Positions 36,283 through 48,135 of a DNA stretch of 64,000 bases are shown here, piece by piece. Numbering within the stretch: the stretch's first letter is position 1; each line of letters starts with the position of its first letter. This DNA comes from Quillaja saponaria. Lineage: Eukaryota > Streptophyta > Magnoliopsida > Fabales > Quillajaceae. The stretch is taken from contig CM055611.1 in assembly GCA_029379385.1 (NCBI GenBank), forward strand, positions 24,022,092 through 24,086,091, in the 5' to 3' direction. A model generated the notes under the pieces. The model did not search any database, had not been told where the DNA came from, and saw only the letters and a program-made list of their open reading frames with translations. Made by a program: the position numbers and the translations under genes.

Positions 36283-37406
36283 ATGATCATCTACTTTTTG
36301 TAATTGAACTGCACCAAAAGGAACAGCTTGCTCCGTTGTTTCACAACTCAGCCTTCTTTCACTGAAAGTTTGTGGGGCTTATATGTTGTATAAGTAGAAC
36401 TAATCTAGTCTATCATTAGATCTTTGCAACCTAGTTATGCAACCTAGTTATGCAACCTAGTTATTTACCAGTTATTTTCAATTCCAGATGAATGAAATAA
36501 TTTGTGGTTACTTTCCAGTTTCCACACCCTTACACCATTTCACCATTTCATCCTGATGAATGTTCCTTCTTACCCTGTATCCTTCAAATTAACATCATCA
36601 GAAAGACAGAAACAAATATGTTTTCTATCTGGAAAAAAGAAAAAAAAAAAAAAACCTTAAGTTCTTAAAACATCCTGAGTTTGCATTTAAACCGGTGGTA
36701 GTACCTAAAAAGCAACCTTTTCTACCTGAGAGGATGAGGCAAATAAGGAACCTCTTAATGTTTTCTCAGAAATGGTGGCTTTGGTAAGAGTATATGAATC
36801 TGTTAGTATCCTAAACCACCCGTGCCTCTTTCTAGGCTAAGAGCAAGTCATAGGCAAAACCTTGTCAAGGCCTTTCAAGTTCATATTGGCTCTTCACCTA
36901 TGTTTAAATCTTATCGAATTTTATATAATGAAATTGAGTCTCAATGTCTTCTATCTCTAGACTCAGTATGTCACAATATGTTCATTATCCTAGTGATAAT
37001 TGGTGAGAAGACCAATTTAAAGCTCTTCCACATAAACTATATGTTAATTCACTCTGATTTCTTCGTAGCATTATTTCATCTTCTAGTTTAGATGTAGATG
37101 AAAAATGAGAAATCTTTTGACTCTATTTGTACTCAATGCCAATCAAAAGGGAACAAACAATGGCACTCAACATTTTTTTGGTATACGTAAAAAACATGAA
37201 AATTCAAATAACTGTAATAAAATTGTGTTTAATTTCTTAATTTCAAAAGTCTCAGTTTATTTTGACCTTGATCTTCCAAGCATAACAAACCATTTAAGTA
37301 TAAACACACTTTTCATGAGAAAAACAAAATTTGAATAGTTCTCACTTCAATTGTTTAAATTTGTCATGAAATTTTGAATTTTTACTGTCAAAACACCTAG
37401 TTTATT
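36283..37406. other. 3' flank of the acidic-protein gene and AT-rich DNA
   Basis: Contains the probable 3' UTR, a 13-bp triple tandem repeat (listed separately) and a poly(A) run near 36638-36654. Open frames near 36822-37091 and 37105-37338 show no family signature. Confidence 0.5.
36425..36463. repeat. Three perfect tandem copies of a 13-bp unit (GCAACCTAGTTAT)
   Basis: The unit GCAACCTAGTTAT occurs at 36425-36437, 36438-36450 and 36451-36463 without mismatch, about 140 bp after the stop codon of the acidic-protein gene, probably within its 3' UTR. It is a small minisatellite, probably variable in copy number. Confidence 0.95.
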
Positions 37407-37610
37407 TTACATGGACAATTTAATTAAATACCCAAAAAAAATAATTTTGTGGTATTGTGGGGAAGATGATTGTTGAGTTTTCAATGGAAAATTTGAAACA
37501 CAACTGCCCATCTTCCCCAAATTGATTTTGCAGGGAATACTTTCGGAAGAGTGCTTTGATGGTAGCACAACACCGATACACACAATCCCTGCTATTATGC
37601 CCAATAACAT
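37407..37610 (-). CDS. Candidate small hydrophobic protein (67 aa), unrecognised
   Basis: No family recognised. The case rests on context. On the minus strand a TATAAATA box (37751-37744) is followed by a CT-rich leader typical of plant 5' UTRs. A five-codon upstream frame, ATG AAG GTG TTG TAG (37625-37611), ends exactly where the ATG at 37610 begins. The predicted product starts MLLGIIAGIVCIGVVLP, a possible signal anchor, and continues without known motifs. It could equally be a non-coding transcript or the first exon of a longer gene. Confidence 0.3.
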   Translation of the reverse strand: MLLGIIAGIVCIGVVLPSKHSSESIPCKINLGKMGSCVSNFPLKTQQSSSPQYHKIIFFGYLIKLSM

Positions 37611-37743
37611 CTACAACACCTTCATTAATACCGAAAACACAGACTGGAAAATCAGAAAGAAATACTGAAGAAAAAGAAACGTAGATAGAGAGAGAGAGTC
37701 GTGGGGGCTGAAACAGACGATGAGCGGTGTGTGTAATTGGGTG

Positions 37744-37751
37744 TATTTATA
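37744..37751 (-). promoter_or_regulatory. TATA box on the minus strand
   Basis: TATAAATA in minus orientation, about 135 bp before the candidate start codon at 37610 and followed by a leader with CTCTCTCTC. This is the main reason for suspecting a minus-strand transcript here. Confidence 0.4.
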
Positions 37752-37899
37752 GGAGAAGAATGAGATCCATGGTAGAGGCAGCGGAACCCTAAAATGGACG
37801 AGAGGGTTTTAGAGGTATCCTGGGCTACTGAGCATAATTGGGCCAGCAGAAAAACAATAAGTAAGATGGATATTCTGGGCTTCATGCTTGAGGAATCAT

Positions 37900-39085
37900 C
37901 CATTGTGTAGGCCCAGATCCTTTTTTTCAGTAATTAGTTGTTAAAAAAAATGTAGATTTATAGTCTTATTTTTCAATGTCAAGTTGAATTAATTAGCACA
38001 TTCATCTCAAAATGATCATAAGTCATAAATAACTATGATATAAATTTTTAATTTTTGTGTGTAAATTATTTATTTCGAAGTTTTAGAAATTTTATTTTTC
38101 AAATTGGATATTACATAACACATTTGAAGTGATTCATTTTAAGGATAAAAAAAAAAATTTGGTTTAGAATTTTTGATTAAATATTATCCACTATGAATGT
38201 GAATAGAAAATAAATGTTTTCTCATCTACTATTTTAGTTTGGTTTTCCAAAAAAAATTTCAGTCAAATTTATTCTTCAATATTTAAATTTTTTTTAATCA
38301 AGTTTTATTTTTAGTTTACATGTTATGTTATGAATTAATGAGATAATTACATTTGATATAAAGATAATAACATACATAAATTATATTTACATCTTACAAA
38401 ATTTTTTTGGTCAATTCATCATTAAATTATATATAATTACTTTAATTATGCATAACATGATAATAAGAAAGTATAACTTGACTGAAAAATTATGAATTTT
38501 AGAGATTAAAATTGGCCAGTAAACATTTCTGAAGAACTAAATTAAAAATTGAGACAATTCTAAGGGACTAAAATAATAATTAAGCCATAAATATTCATAG
38601 CTAAATATATCGTTCATGCCTCAAACAAGAAAAAAAGAATAAGGATTTTAAAATTAAAAAGAACAAGGATTTTATAATTAGCTAAGGTTATATGTGACCT
38701 AAGCACCAAAAGGAAGATAAGCTTGGCCTACTTACCAATAACAAATTTACATTTTACAGTACAGAAAATGAGAGACCGATATTATAATATAAAAACATAC
38801 AATGTTATCAAATATCATATTAGAGGAAGTACAAAACATTCAAACACAAAAAATGTAGACTTGATTAAATAGGAGCAAATCTCCAGCCAAAAATAAATAC
38901 AAGAAGTAAAGAAAACAGGGAGGATTAGAAAATAAACAACAACCTAAGGCATCAATATTTTCTTTCATCTCACTCGATTATTTTCTCAGGCATCCACTCA
39001 TTTTCACATCAATGGAAGAATGAAGATGTAATTGCAAGCCAAAACCATATATCAAATATGAAAACTATGGTGGTTGAGATGAGGC
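37900..39085. other. AT-rich intergenic DNA
   Basis: Extremely AT-rich with many short A and T runs. The part next to 39085 is probably the profilin 3' UTR. I see no gene, element end or structured RNA. Confidence 0.55.
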
Positions 39086-40830
39086 CTACAGGCCCTGATC
39101 AATCAGATAATCTCCCAACCTCTCAACAATCATGTTGCACTGTCCTGGAGTCAAAGGTTCGTCATAGATGCCCAAAACCAGAGCTTGGCTGGTCTTCTTA
39201 ACAGTGATCCCACCAGAGCCCTGCAAACAAGAGCATGCAATGGTAATAAATAAATGAAAAAATAACCCAGGCTGAGCAAAATTGAATGGACTAAAGGTAT
39301 TTATTACAGCATAAAGAAGCAAAAATAACTTTTCAAGGCAGCTTTTTTAGCAAAATTGGAAAAAAAGCACAATCCATAAAGCAAAATGAATAAGATACCA
39401 AACTAACAATTGCTTATAGAATGATTTATAGGTGTATAATCCTTACAACATATTCTCTATCTAGTTTCCATATGGAACATGTTATCCTTGCCTTTATTGG
39501 CGGCTTGGCGCACTTGCCTTAAACATGTTTTAACCGCAGGTGTATACCCTCAGGCTATACCAGTGTTTATTATCATATGTTTGGTGATGGTATCGAACAT
39601 CTACTTTTCCACTTAGCATAGATAGTGAATATCCAACTACAACAATAACAATCGTAACATGAGGGAATATAGTTTAGACTACCTTCTTCCCACGAATAAC
39701 AGCTCCTGATTCACCCTGTATGACCATGTACTTTGTACCACCAAGGTGTAACCCGGTTGGGGCAAGGGTCCCAGGCTCATCAAAATCTTTCATGATAGCA
39801 GCAACTTCTTCAGGCTTAAACTGCATATAATCAACAAGGAATCTCACGTGTCAACCAAGGTATCATTAGAATACATAAAGGGAAATAAATAAATAACAAT
39901 AGAGCCACTATGGTTGAGTTGCAGGACTATTATGCATGAAAAGCCGTGGATGCAGTAAAATCATAATTATAACAGTTGTTCTGTTGAATCTACTAATGTT
40001 TGTTTCTCTGTTGACTTCGTATTACTCTTCGCATTGATCAAACTCTCTCAATTACATATATTCAGATCACTTCTTCCCTTCTTTTAATGGCATACTTATG
40101 ACAACCCACTAGGTAGAAATGGAAATCAGTTCACTAACTGCAACCTAAAACATCAACCCCACCAAGTATATGTTGATTTAATGTCAATAAGTTCAGGACC
40201 CCAACCTAAAAGACCAACCCTTTTTGAACTCAGATCCCCAAATTCATAGTTAACAACTCAAATCAATATTAAATGGAAGTGACTGAGGATACTCCACCCC
40301 CTCCCTCCCACTACCCCTAGAGAAAAAACAGAAAGGTTGAATCTCAAAACCATAGATCCTTTACAAGTCAATAACAATAAGCCTAGGATTGTTCTTTATT
40401 TATGTAAAGAGCATTAAAAAAAGAAAAAGGGTCCAGTTTTCTCGACACAAAATGTATCTAGAAAATATTTTCTTTGAGGAAATAAAAAAAAAAAAAAAAC
40501 ATTTTTGATTAAATCAGCATTCCGTGTCATCCCATTTGACATCTATTTCCGTACCAGAATAGAAAAAAACCGTGAATCAAACAAAACCCATTAGATCACT
40601 CTCCAATCAACCAAAAATAGAACAATTCTCAAACAGATCTAATCAAATTCCATGAAATTAACGTAATCAATCACTACTACTACGCTCAGTCAGAAAAAAG
40701 AGAGAACCTGTGGGAAGTTGGAGCTCTGAGCCCACACACTACCGTCATGGCCGATGATGGCAGCGGCGGTAAGATGGTGGCCTTCGATATCACACATAAG
40801 GTGGTCATCCACGTAAGTTTGCCACGACAT
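39086..40830 (-). CDS. PRF: Profilin
   Basis: Small cytosolic protein that binds monomeric actin, polyproline and phosphoinositides and regulates actin assembly; plant profilins are also known pan-allergens. Three exons: 40830-40708, 39820-39683 and 39220-39086, totalling 396 bases and 131 aa, the normal length. The N-terminus [17 protein letters not shown] is the conserved start; a middle segment reads [13 protein letters not shown]; the C-terminus is [21 protein letters not shown]. Intron positions match plant profilins (after NFPQ and after GKK). All splice sites are GT-AG. No defects seen. The isoform is not determinable. Confidence 0.97.
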
Positions 40831-42265
40831 TTTTCAATCTTCAGCTTTGAATTCCGCTCTACCTCTATTTCTCTGGCCTTGTTTTTCAGTAGGCTGAAAT
40901 TTTCTTCGTGTAAAGTAAAAGAAGAGAAACATAAATAGTGGCTAAAGAAAAAAAAGAATGGTAAGTAGGACCCACTGAAGAAGACCGTTATGATGGTATG
41001 AACTGTTCTGGACCGTCTATTTCTGCATGATTGAATGAGTGATGTTCACGTTCATCCGCTGTGAGTAGGGAATGGTTTGCATTATTCAAGTACTCAGACC
41101 CTTCATTTAGCGTAAAATAATCCAGGCCGTACGTGTGGACACATGGTGGTGGAGAGTAAAGTTACAGCATATCTAAAAGTAGATGCATGTGGTGTTGTTT
41201 AATTTCAGACAATCAAGTCTGGATTCAATCGTGGATAAACACAAAATTAAAAAATAAAAAATTAAAAATTAAAAATAAAAAAATTAATTAAACTAATTCA
41301 TTGATATATAAATATTTCATGGTTAAGATTGCATGGATAATAAGATATGCATAAAAATTTATACAACTAGCAAAAATCTTTATATTTCCATGGAGTTTTG
41401 GATCCTGATCTCCTTATGAAAAAAATTGCACTAGTTAGACTTAAGAGGAGCATTTCTTCAAATAAGCTAGAAAGAAAATGAGAAAAAGATACAGAATCAT
41501 GAATCTCCTTGAAGTGCTTAAAGACCAAGATACAAATAGAACTAAGTTTATATTAAACTGTACTAAGAACATAAAAAGAATAGATTTCACTCCTGGTGGA
41601 ATAGTTTCTGCAAGTATTGTTTGTGCAAATAACACTAAACACACATAAGATTCAAAATGCACATTTGTGCTGCTGATTAGATCTCTCTGGCCCAAGTGGT
41701 AGAATTTTCTAGCATAGACATGAAGGTAACTACCAACCGTTAGGTCCCATTATACTAGAGTCAGAGACAAGCTACAAGGAGATAGATACCAAGGTATTAC
41801 TTTGAATTCACAACTGAACACAATTGAACCCACTGGAAAATGAGTTCCATATTTGCCAAACTTCTTTTTAAAGCTGTCCCAGGAAGAGTAAGAAAAACAT
41901 TCTCCATATAGCCATTAGAAGATAGGTTCATCTGCAATGAACAAAACTACTAGTATTAAGAAGTGAGTTAACAAAGAAGTTTAACAATGTTTTAGTGTGT
42001 GAACTTTAAAGTGAACTACTATGGTTAATGATTTATGTTGATGGACAAAACTAACGCATCAAGGAAGTTAAGTGCTATTCAAGATGGCCTGCTACAAGTA
42101 GGAACCATGTCACGTCATTCACCTTCTGTAGGTGATCTCAGAGTATGATAGCTAATGGTAAAGTCATGCTTTCAAGCATAGAGGGCCCTCCTAAAGTCTG
42201 AATAATATGAACCACCAACCAACTACTTAAAATTTTATGCCTATATGCACAGATTAAACAGATGA
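40831..42265. other. Profilin promoter side and intergenic DNA
   Basis: Begins with the profilin leader and promoter (no strong TATA box). An A/T-rich run lies at 41250-41290. The open frame near 41441-41695 has no recognisable features. I see no gene. Confidence 0.5.
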
Positions 42266-44945
42266 TTAATCATTGTCACTAGGATCTTCTTCGACTTCAT
42301 TTGCTGGTTCTTCCTCTTCATCTTCACCTTCCTTCTTCTATTTTCACCTTTGTCTTCTCAGCCCTACAGAAATAAAATAATCATCAACTATAGATTCCAT
42401 TAAATATAAAATATGGCCTGATAGGTAAAACATGAATGTGTATTAATTGTTTTTTAGCCCTTAAAACTATATAAATCCCAAACTAGTTGGGGTCGGCAGA
42501 TGGTTGTAACAATTGCCATCCTAAATTAAAAATTGTGAACTCATTGCATTATGCAATATATGAAAATAAGTGAAAATTAATAATTTAACAGGTACGAATT
42601 TTTTTGAGAAACCAATGGAATATGTAAATACCAATTCTAACATCACCTAGTAACTATTATTTCAACTATATTAAGTGAGACTACTGAGAGAAACATTTAT
42701 ATCTCACATTGATGAGGGTATAAGATATTTCATTTGCTGGGTGTTGCCGATTTCAGGTAAATCCTTCATACAAATTTAAAAGACGGGCTGCAAGTTGTAA
42801 CTGATAAAAAGATATTAACATTTAAACTTTAGGTGCTAATGCGCCACAGTTACAAGGGTTTACCATTGCAAAGTGCAATATTCTCTAATGTTTTAAATGT
42901 CAAGACGAAAATGTTTATAGATGAGAAGCAAACAATATATTTTGACTACGAGGATTAAAGTAGTATCAGTACTTTTTTTACTGATGATTAAAGCATGTAG
43001 CCAGAAGCATGGATAAGTTTAGTTATCCTACCTCCAAACTCTGCACAACCTGCTCCAAATAATATACCCCTGTATCTGTCATAAAACATATTTATCACTT
43101 TAATGCAACCTTTGAAAGCTTACAGTTGCATCTGGCATGACAATAAGTATCTGCACAATTGACATATCATTTCACATAAATGGTCAGCATCCAATATAAA
43201 ATAGTTCTGGGAGTAGGTGATTCCCCACAGTTCATGATATGATTTTGAATGTGAAACTCATAGTTATACTTATATCCCTTCACACAAGACAAAAATCTAC
43301 CAGATACGCATGCGAGCAGCAGTTATTTCAACAAATTCTTGGATTCTACCTTGAATTTGGAAAGTGTAACTGCTTCTAAGCTTATCATTACAAAGCACAT
43401 ATCTTTTCACAATGACAAACACCCAGCCGAAAGCAAAGGTGACACAGCATATTGATTCATCTTACCAGCCTCTGGGTTCCAACGAAATTTTTTACGGTTT
43501 GCCTTCTGCCTCATATTACCTGGGAGTTTATTTTGTATGAGTAAAGCAGAATAAAAAGGTAAAACACGCTTTTGAATAGACCCTCAAAATGCAAATGTTT
43601 TACAAAATTTCCAGAAATCACACCTATCATTTCTTGGGGAAATTTATTGAGCATGAGAATCTGTGAAAGAGAATCGCATGTAAATGTTGTCTTCTCTCTG
43701 TTCGAATATCTATCTACTTCAGCCCTTTGCCTCTCTGGCACCACAAATTGAAAAGTAGAATATTTTAAATGATATTTAAATTATTGCCAACATTCCTTCC
43801 AGGAGAAAAAAGATATGCAAGATAATATTGAAGCAAATAAAGGCTTGCAATTTTTTATTTTTTTATGTTTTTCTGTAGAAAAAGTAATAGAAGTTATGTG
43901 TACACAAGATGAATACAATGTTTATTTTGTACTTCTGACTAATAAGAGATACAGATCCATAGAAAGAAATGCACTGTGAACTTAGAAACAGTCATCTCAT
44001 TCTGCACCCCTGCTCTTAAAAGGGAAGGAGGCGTTACTACAGACCCACAATATTAAGCAGAAAACTGTTCCAATTGCAAAAAATATATTTTTGAGAAGCA
44101 TGCATTAACTTTTACGATAATGGTTTAGTAATAGGTGATAAGGTGAAATATGCAAAGCAATGAAGACAGCTCCTTAAATGGGCTTCCTGACGTACCTTGC
44201 TTGAAAAGGATGATAAAATTATTCCAATTTATAATGGTTTAATATATTTCTTTCCTCACTCAGAAGGTAATTACTACCAGTTTTGTTAGTGTAAATCAAA
44301 GACCCAGCAGCAGAGTAAGATTATTCTATACAAGTTAAAAGAATGGAACTGCATCTGACTATTCAACAAAAAGCCGTCCCTTACCACTACATTTACTTAT
44401 TACTATTATCATCAAAGTACCAAGGATTTTCTACACTGATTTGTCCATTTTCTATCATCTTGACCACCCCAGTCCATATATAAATATGGAGAATATAAAC
44501 ACAACTTTATGCTTACTCTTCAAAGCAGTCTCCTTAAGAAAATAGGGAGAGGCTTTCCAATAATTTTGCAACTTATTGCTCCAGCGGGCCAAGGTTTATT
44601 CATCACTAACAGCTTTTTATTAGGTAATTTAAACTGCTCTTTACATAGAAAGATGATAGCAGACAGACAGCTACCTATTACTACAATAAGTCAATACACA
44701 CTAAGAACATGGAAAATGGACATGGAGATATGATAAAATTTCGGGAATTATTAGTGACTAACAAATCTTTAAAAAAAAAAATCTATTCAGAACACTCAAA
44801 ACTTTTGCATAAAGAAGAAAAGGAAAAAACTTTAATGAAAAAAGATTAAGTTACCTCAGGAAAAAGCACGAATGGCTCTTGTTTAGCAAACCCATTGCCA
44901 ACATAGCCACCTCCATATCAGCGTCCTCTATAAGCCACATTCGTG
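42266..44945 (-). pseudogene. RNA polymerase III subunit Rpc31/RPC7-like pseudogene
   Basis: Several exon-like blocks match this subunit in order: a Gly-rich N-terminus leading to GNGFAKQEPFVLFPE (44945-44855); ERQRAEVDRYSNREKTTFT with SLSQILMLNKFPQEM (about 43740-43624); QKANRKKFRWNPEA (43519-43466); LEQVVQSLE (43069-43032); and a terminal acidic tail EGEDEEEEPANEVEEDPSDND ending in TAA (42363-42266). Breaks: the expected start codon reads GTG (GTG GCT TAT AGA GGA CGC), the next codon is TGA, and the last exon has an in-frame TAG before the acidic tail. Splice borders are mostly kept, so this is a decayed genomic duplicate rather than a processed copy. A possible leader exon lies near 45098-45245. 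The family call is from memory of conserved blocks and is fairly but not fully secure. Confidence 0.6.
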
Positions 44946-45662
44946 CAGAAACCCTAACAAAATACAGACTTCCATGTTAATTACAAGTTCTTGCGTGTGA
45001 CTGAGTCGGGTCAATTTCTATTACTCGGTCTCGGTATTTAGACACTACACAACGGAAATAAAATTCAAAAGAAGAAGAACAATCACAAAAGGAGAGTAAA
45101 ACCTTCCACCGACGGCCACGAGGGATTGAATTCGCTTCTGACAAGTTGTGGCCGGAAAACTTGGAAGTATCCGCCGGAGCTACCACTCTATGAACTGTGA
45201 GAAACAGTAGTTCCAACCTCTCGATAGTGACAAGAAGATATTTATACATAGCGTTTCAGTTAAGTTTGCTGCTTTCTTTTTGAGTAGATTCTCAATTGTA
45301 CTTGGTTGGCCCAAGCCCAGTCCTAACAAAATACTAATTATTTGTTTTTAATCGTGTATTAAGAGTTATTAGAATGAATCGTCTAACGACCTTACGATTT
45401 ATGAGTTAGTAAAGAGTTCATGGTTAAGCGACAATTTATGAGTAGTATAGACAATTTACAGTTAGAAAACAATTCATGACAAATTGGCTAAATAAGTAAT
45501 TATGAGTTAGTATACAATTTCGAGTTAACCAGCTAATCGAATCAACGATTATTGAGTAAATTTATAATTTAAAATAAATCCGTTGATAATATTATAATGA
45601 TTTATTGATTAATGTAATAATAAAAAAACATTATAATGTGCTTACCTAATATTACATGCATT

Positions 45663-46715
45663 TTATTGATTTTGTGAATAGATAATTGTAAATATATCAT
45701 TCAACTTTATGTAGTACAATGGGTCTGGTAACTTGAACGTCCGGTTACCAGTGGGAGTCTCCAAGAGATCACTCCATTGATCACCTAGGTTTGCAATAAT
45801 CTTATATCCTTTCTTCTCCAACTTCTTTCTATGATATGATTTGTAAAACACTGCCGTTTTACCGGAAAAAGATGAATCTCTGCAAAAACCAATTTTTGTT
45901 AATTTGAAAAAAAATATATAAAAATATTCATTGGCTTGGAATTAGAATGTTATTAATTCTTACTTGAGAATAAACTTCTCCCATGTATGATATCCAGCTT
46001 TCTTCAAATTGCTGGTTGTTGATTCTCTTTGCTCCTTTGTTCTTCCTGTTAAAAGTACAGCCTTTATGCCAAGTGACAATAACTTGTCGTACAACTCAAG
46101 ACTTTCCGGCAATGCCGGCGCCACACCGCGGTCCACCCATTAATTAAACGACGTTGCGTTAAATGGCTGCACCCTGAAATTTAATTTACAAGAAGAAAAA
46201 AAAAAAAGTCATATTTGATTAATCTATGTAGGATGTGAAAAAAAAGGTATTTTACAACGACCTTATGCTGTTAGCAAAAAAGTCGTTACTGAAGGTTAGC
46301 TTTCTTGTAGTTTAATTACGTACCCAAATCCATGTTGAGCATAATAAGGTAGATTGGACAGTGTAGTCTCATCTATGTCAAAGATCCAAATGTCGTTGCC
46401 ATCTTTGCTAAGATTGAGGCTCTTAGCATAAAGAAAAGCCTCATTAGCAACAACTGAGTCTTCCCTGTATTGTTGGCCTAACATGTAATGTCCTACATAG
46501 CTTTCACACTCCTTTGGAACTGTTTTCCAGTTAATAATGTTATGAGTTCAACACCAAGTTGCCCCAACTCGAGCAAGATATTCCCGGAATATGGTGGCCG
46601 CCGGAGCCAGATTTTTGCCGGAGAAGGTGGATTTGGTTGGCTATGTCAAAGGCTGAGCCTTGACAAGTTTTCAATATTGTGACAAGAAAGAATAGAGCTT
46701 GTAGCAAAATTTTGC
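45663..46715 (-). pseudogene. Acid phosphatase / vegetative storage protein-like pseudogene (HAD class), copy 1
   Basis: Normal members are secreted or vacuolar HAD-superfamily (class B) acid phosphatases. Three exons: about 46715-46324, 46173-45964 and 45879-45663. Visible parts in order are a hydrophobic leader (LQALFFLVTILK), KSGSGGHHIPGISC, NWKTVPKECESYVGHYMLGQQYRED, the catalytic box IFDIDETTLSNLPYYAQHGFG, APALPESLELYDKLLSLGI with KAVLLTGRTKEQRE, and LGDQWSDLL near the end. Breaks: no ATG before the leader; one base missing between GVE and the NIINW block near 46545; an in-frame TAA replacing the residue before WVDRG (near 46142); and the family stop after DPLYYI is lost. The catalytic Asp residues are still encoded. 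Confidence 0.82.
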
Positions 46716-46719
46716 AGGT

Positions 46720-47790
46720 TGAAGAACTTTGCTAATTTTTTGTCTCCTTGAATAGATTTGATCTGGTGTATATGGTTTCACAACTCTAAATTGTCACATT
46801 ATACATTGTCATCGTCTCATTTTCTCATATATTCTTATTAATTAAATATATTATCACAGTTTTTCATAAAATAAATATAATTTTCAATATATAAATACAT
46901 ATATATTTATCGATAAAGTAGTTTCATGGATTACCATTGATAATATATAATATAAGCTTGATTTGAAATTCAATGAATATGAAATATATAATTAAGTGTT
47001 AATTGTTTTCGTCTATTTTATAACTTTACAGGTTATTATGGTATCATATTTTATTAATATGCATGGTTATCATGCAGGCAAATGTTAACTTTTACTCCAT
47101 CTTATAAGCTAGAGCAAATTCCTCTTCATTTTATTAATCCCACATGTTTTACGGGCACGAGGAGAAAATTAGATTGCTTGCTTGATAGTCTTTTTGTAGT
47201 TAATGCTTATGACAAAGGAACATTTATAAATACAATCTATTTTTTGTCTAGCTGTCAAGTGTTGATTGAATTAAATTATGCATTTTTAAATTTAATTATA
47301 TCTTCAATTTAATAAAAAACAAGCATAATTTTACTCTCTCTACGGCCTCTTAAAAAGTTTAGATTACATGAATTTGTTAAAAAAACACACATTAATCACT
47401 AGATCAATTCATTTAAATATAATTAAAATATGACAAACTCTAAAATATAATGTTTAATTGTCTTCTTATTCTACTCGTAAACATAAAATAAAAATGGTCA
47501 TAACCAATACACATCATAAATTTTTCTATTTTGCATTAATTACTAAACTTGGTAAAATTTCTTGATTGAAAGTTATGATCAATTATAAGGAGGTTGCATA
47601 ACATCTTGAATGGCCAATGAAGGGTTTGATACTATAAAGAGAACACAAGCATCTGGAAAAAAGCATACAACAAAGCTGCAGGCAGAACCAGTACAATAAT
47701 TTTATTCAGTGACAACACAAGGACTCTTCAATTGCATCATATGGGAATGGAGTTCTGACAAGTCCTTTTTTTTTTTTTTTTTTTTTTCTA
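46720..47790. other. AT-rich spacer between the two acid-phosphatase pseudogenes
   Basis: AT-rich with a poly(T) run at about 47767-47787. The open frame at 47082-47312 has no family signature. No later exons of copy 2 were recognised here. Confidence 0.5.
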
Positions 47791-47794
47791 TTTT

Positions 47795-48135
47795 TCCTCA
47801 AAGTGCTTAAATATCACATAATAAAGCAGATTAGAGAATGTAGTCTCATCTAGGTCAAAAACCCAAATGTGCTTCTTAGCAAGTTTGAGGCTTTTAACAT
47901 ATTCTTATTAAGCTGCTAGGGCTACAGCATTGCAATCTATATGGTATTGTCCACCAATAATGTAGTGTCCAATATAGTTTTCACATGCTTCTAGAATTTC
48001 TTTCCAATTTTAAATGTTGTCTGTCTCAATGGCCAACCGCCAACTGGGACAAGAAACACCGGGAATGTGGCCGGAGAAGGGACTGGATTTGGTGAGGGAT
48101 CATTCTTTGGCAAGTTGCTAGATTAGTGGGAAAGA
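47795..48135 (-). pseudogene. Acid phosphatase / VSP-like pseudogene fragment, copy 2
   Basis: A second, more decayed relative of the copy at 45.7-46.7 kb. It covers only the first-exon part: GHIPGVSCPSWRLAIETDNI, WKEILEACENYIGHY with a GGQYHID stretch, then EYVKSLKLAKKHIWVFDLDETTFSNLLYY. In-frame stops appear as TAA after DNI and as TAA TAA after ALAA, and the frame ends soon after YY. The later exons are not found downstream (47350-47795). It lies upstream of copy 1 in the same orientation, so this is a decayed tandem duplication. Confidence 0.8.

Noticed and set aside
40747..40938. Plus-strand frame over profilin exon 1
   Set aside because: It is the antisense of conserved profilin codons; no plus-strand signals were found.
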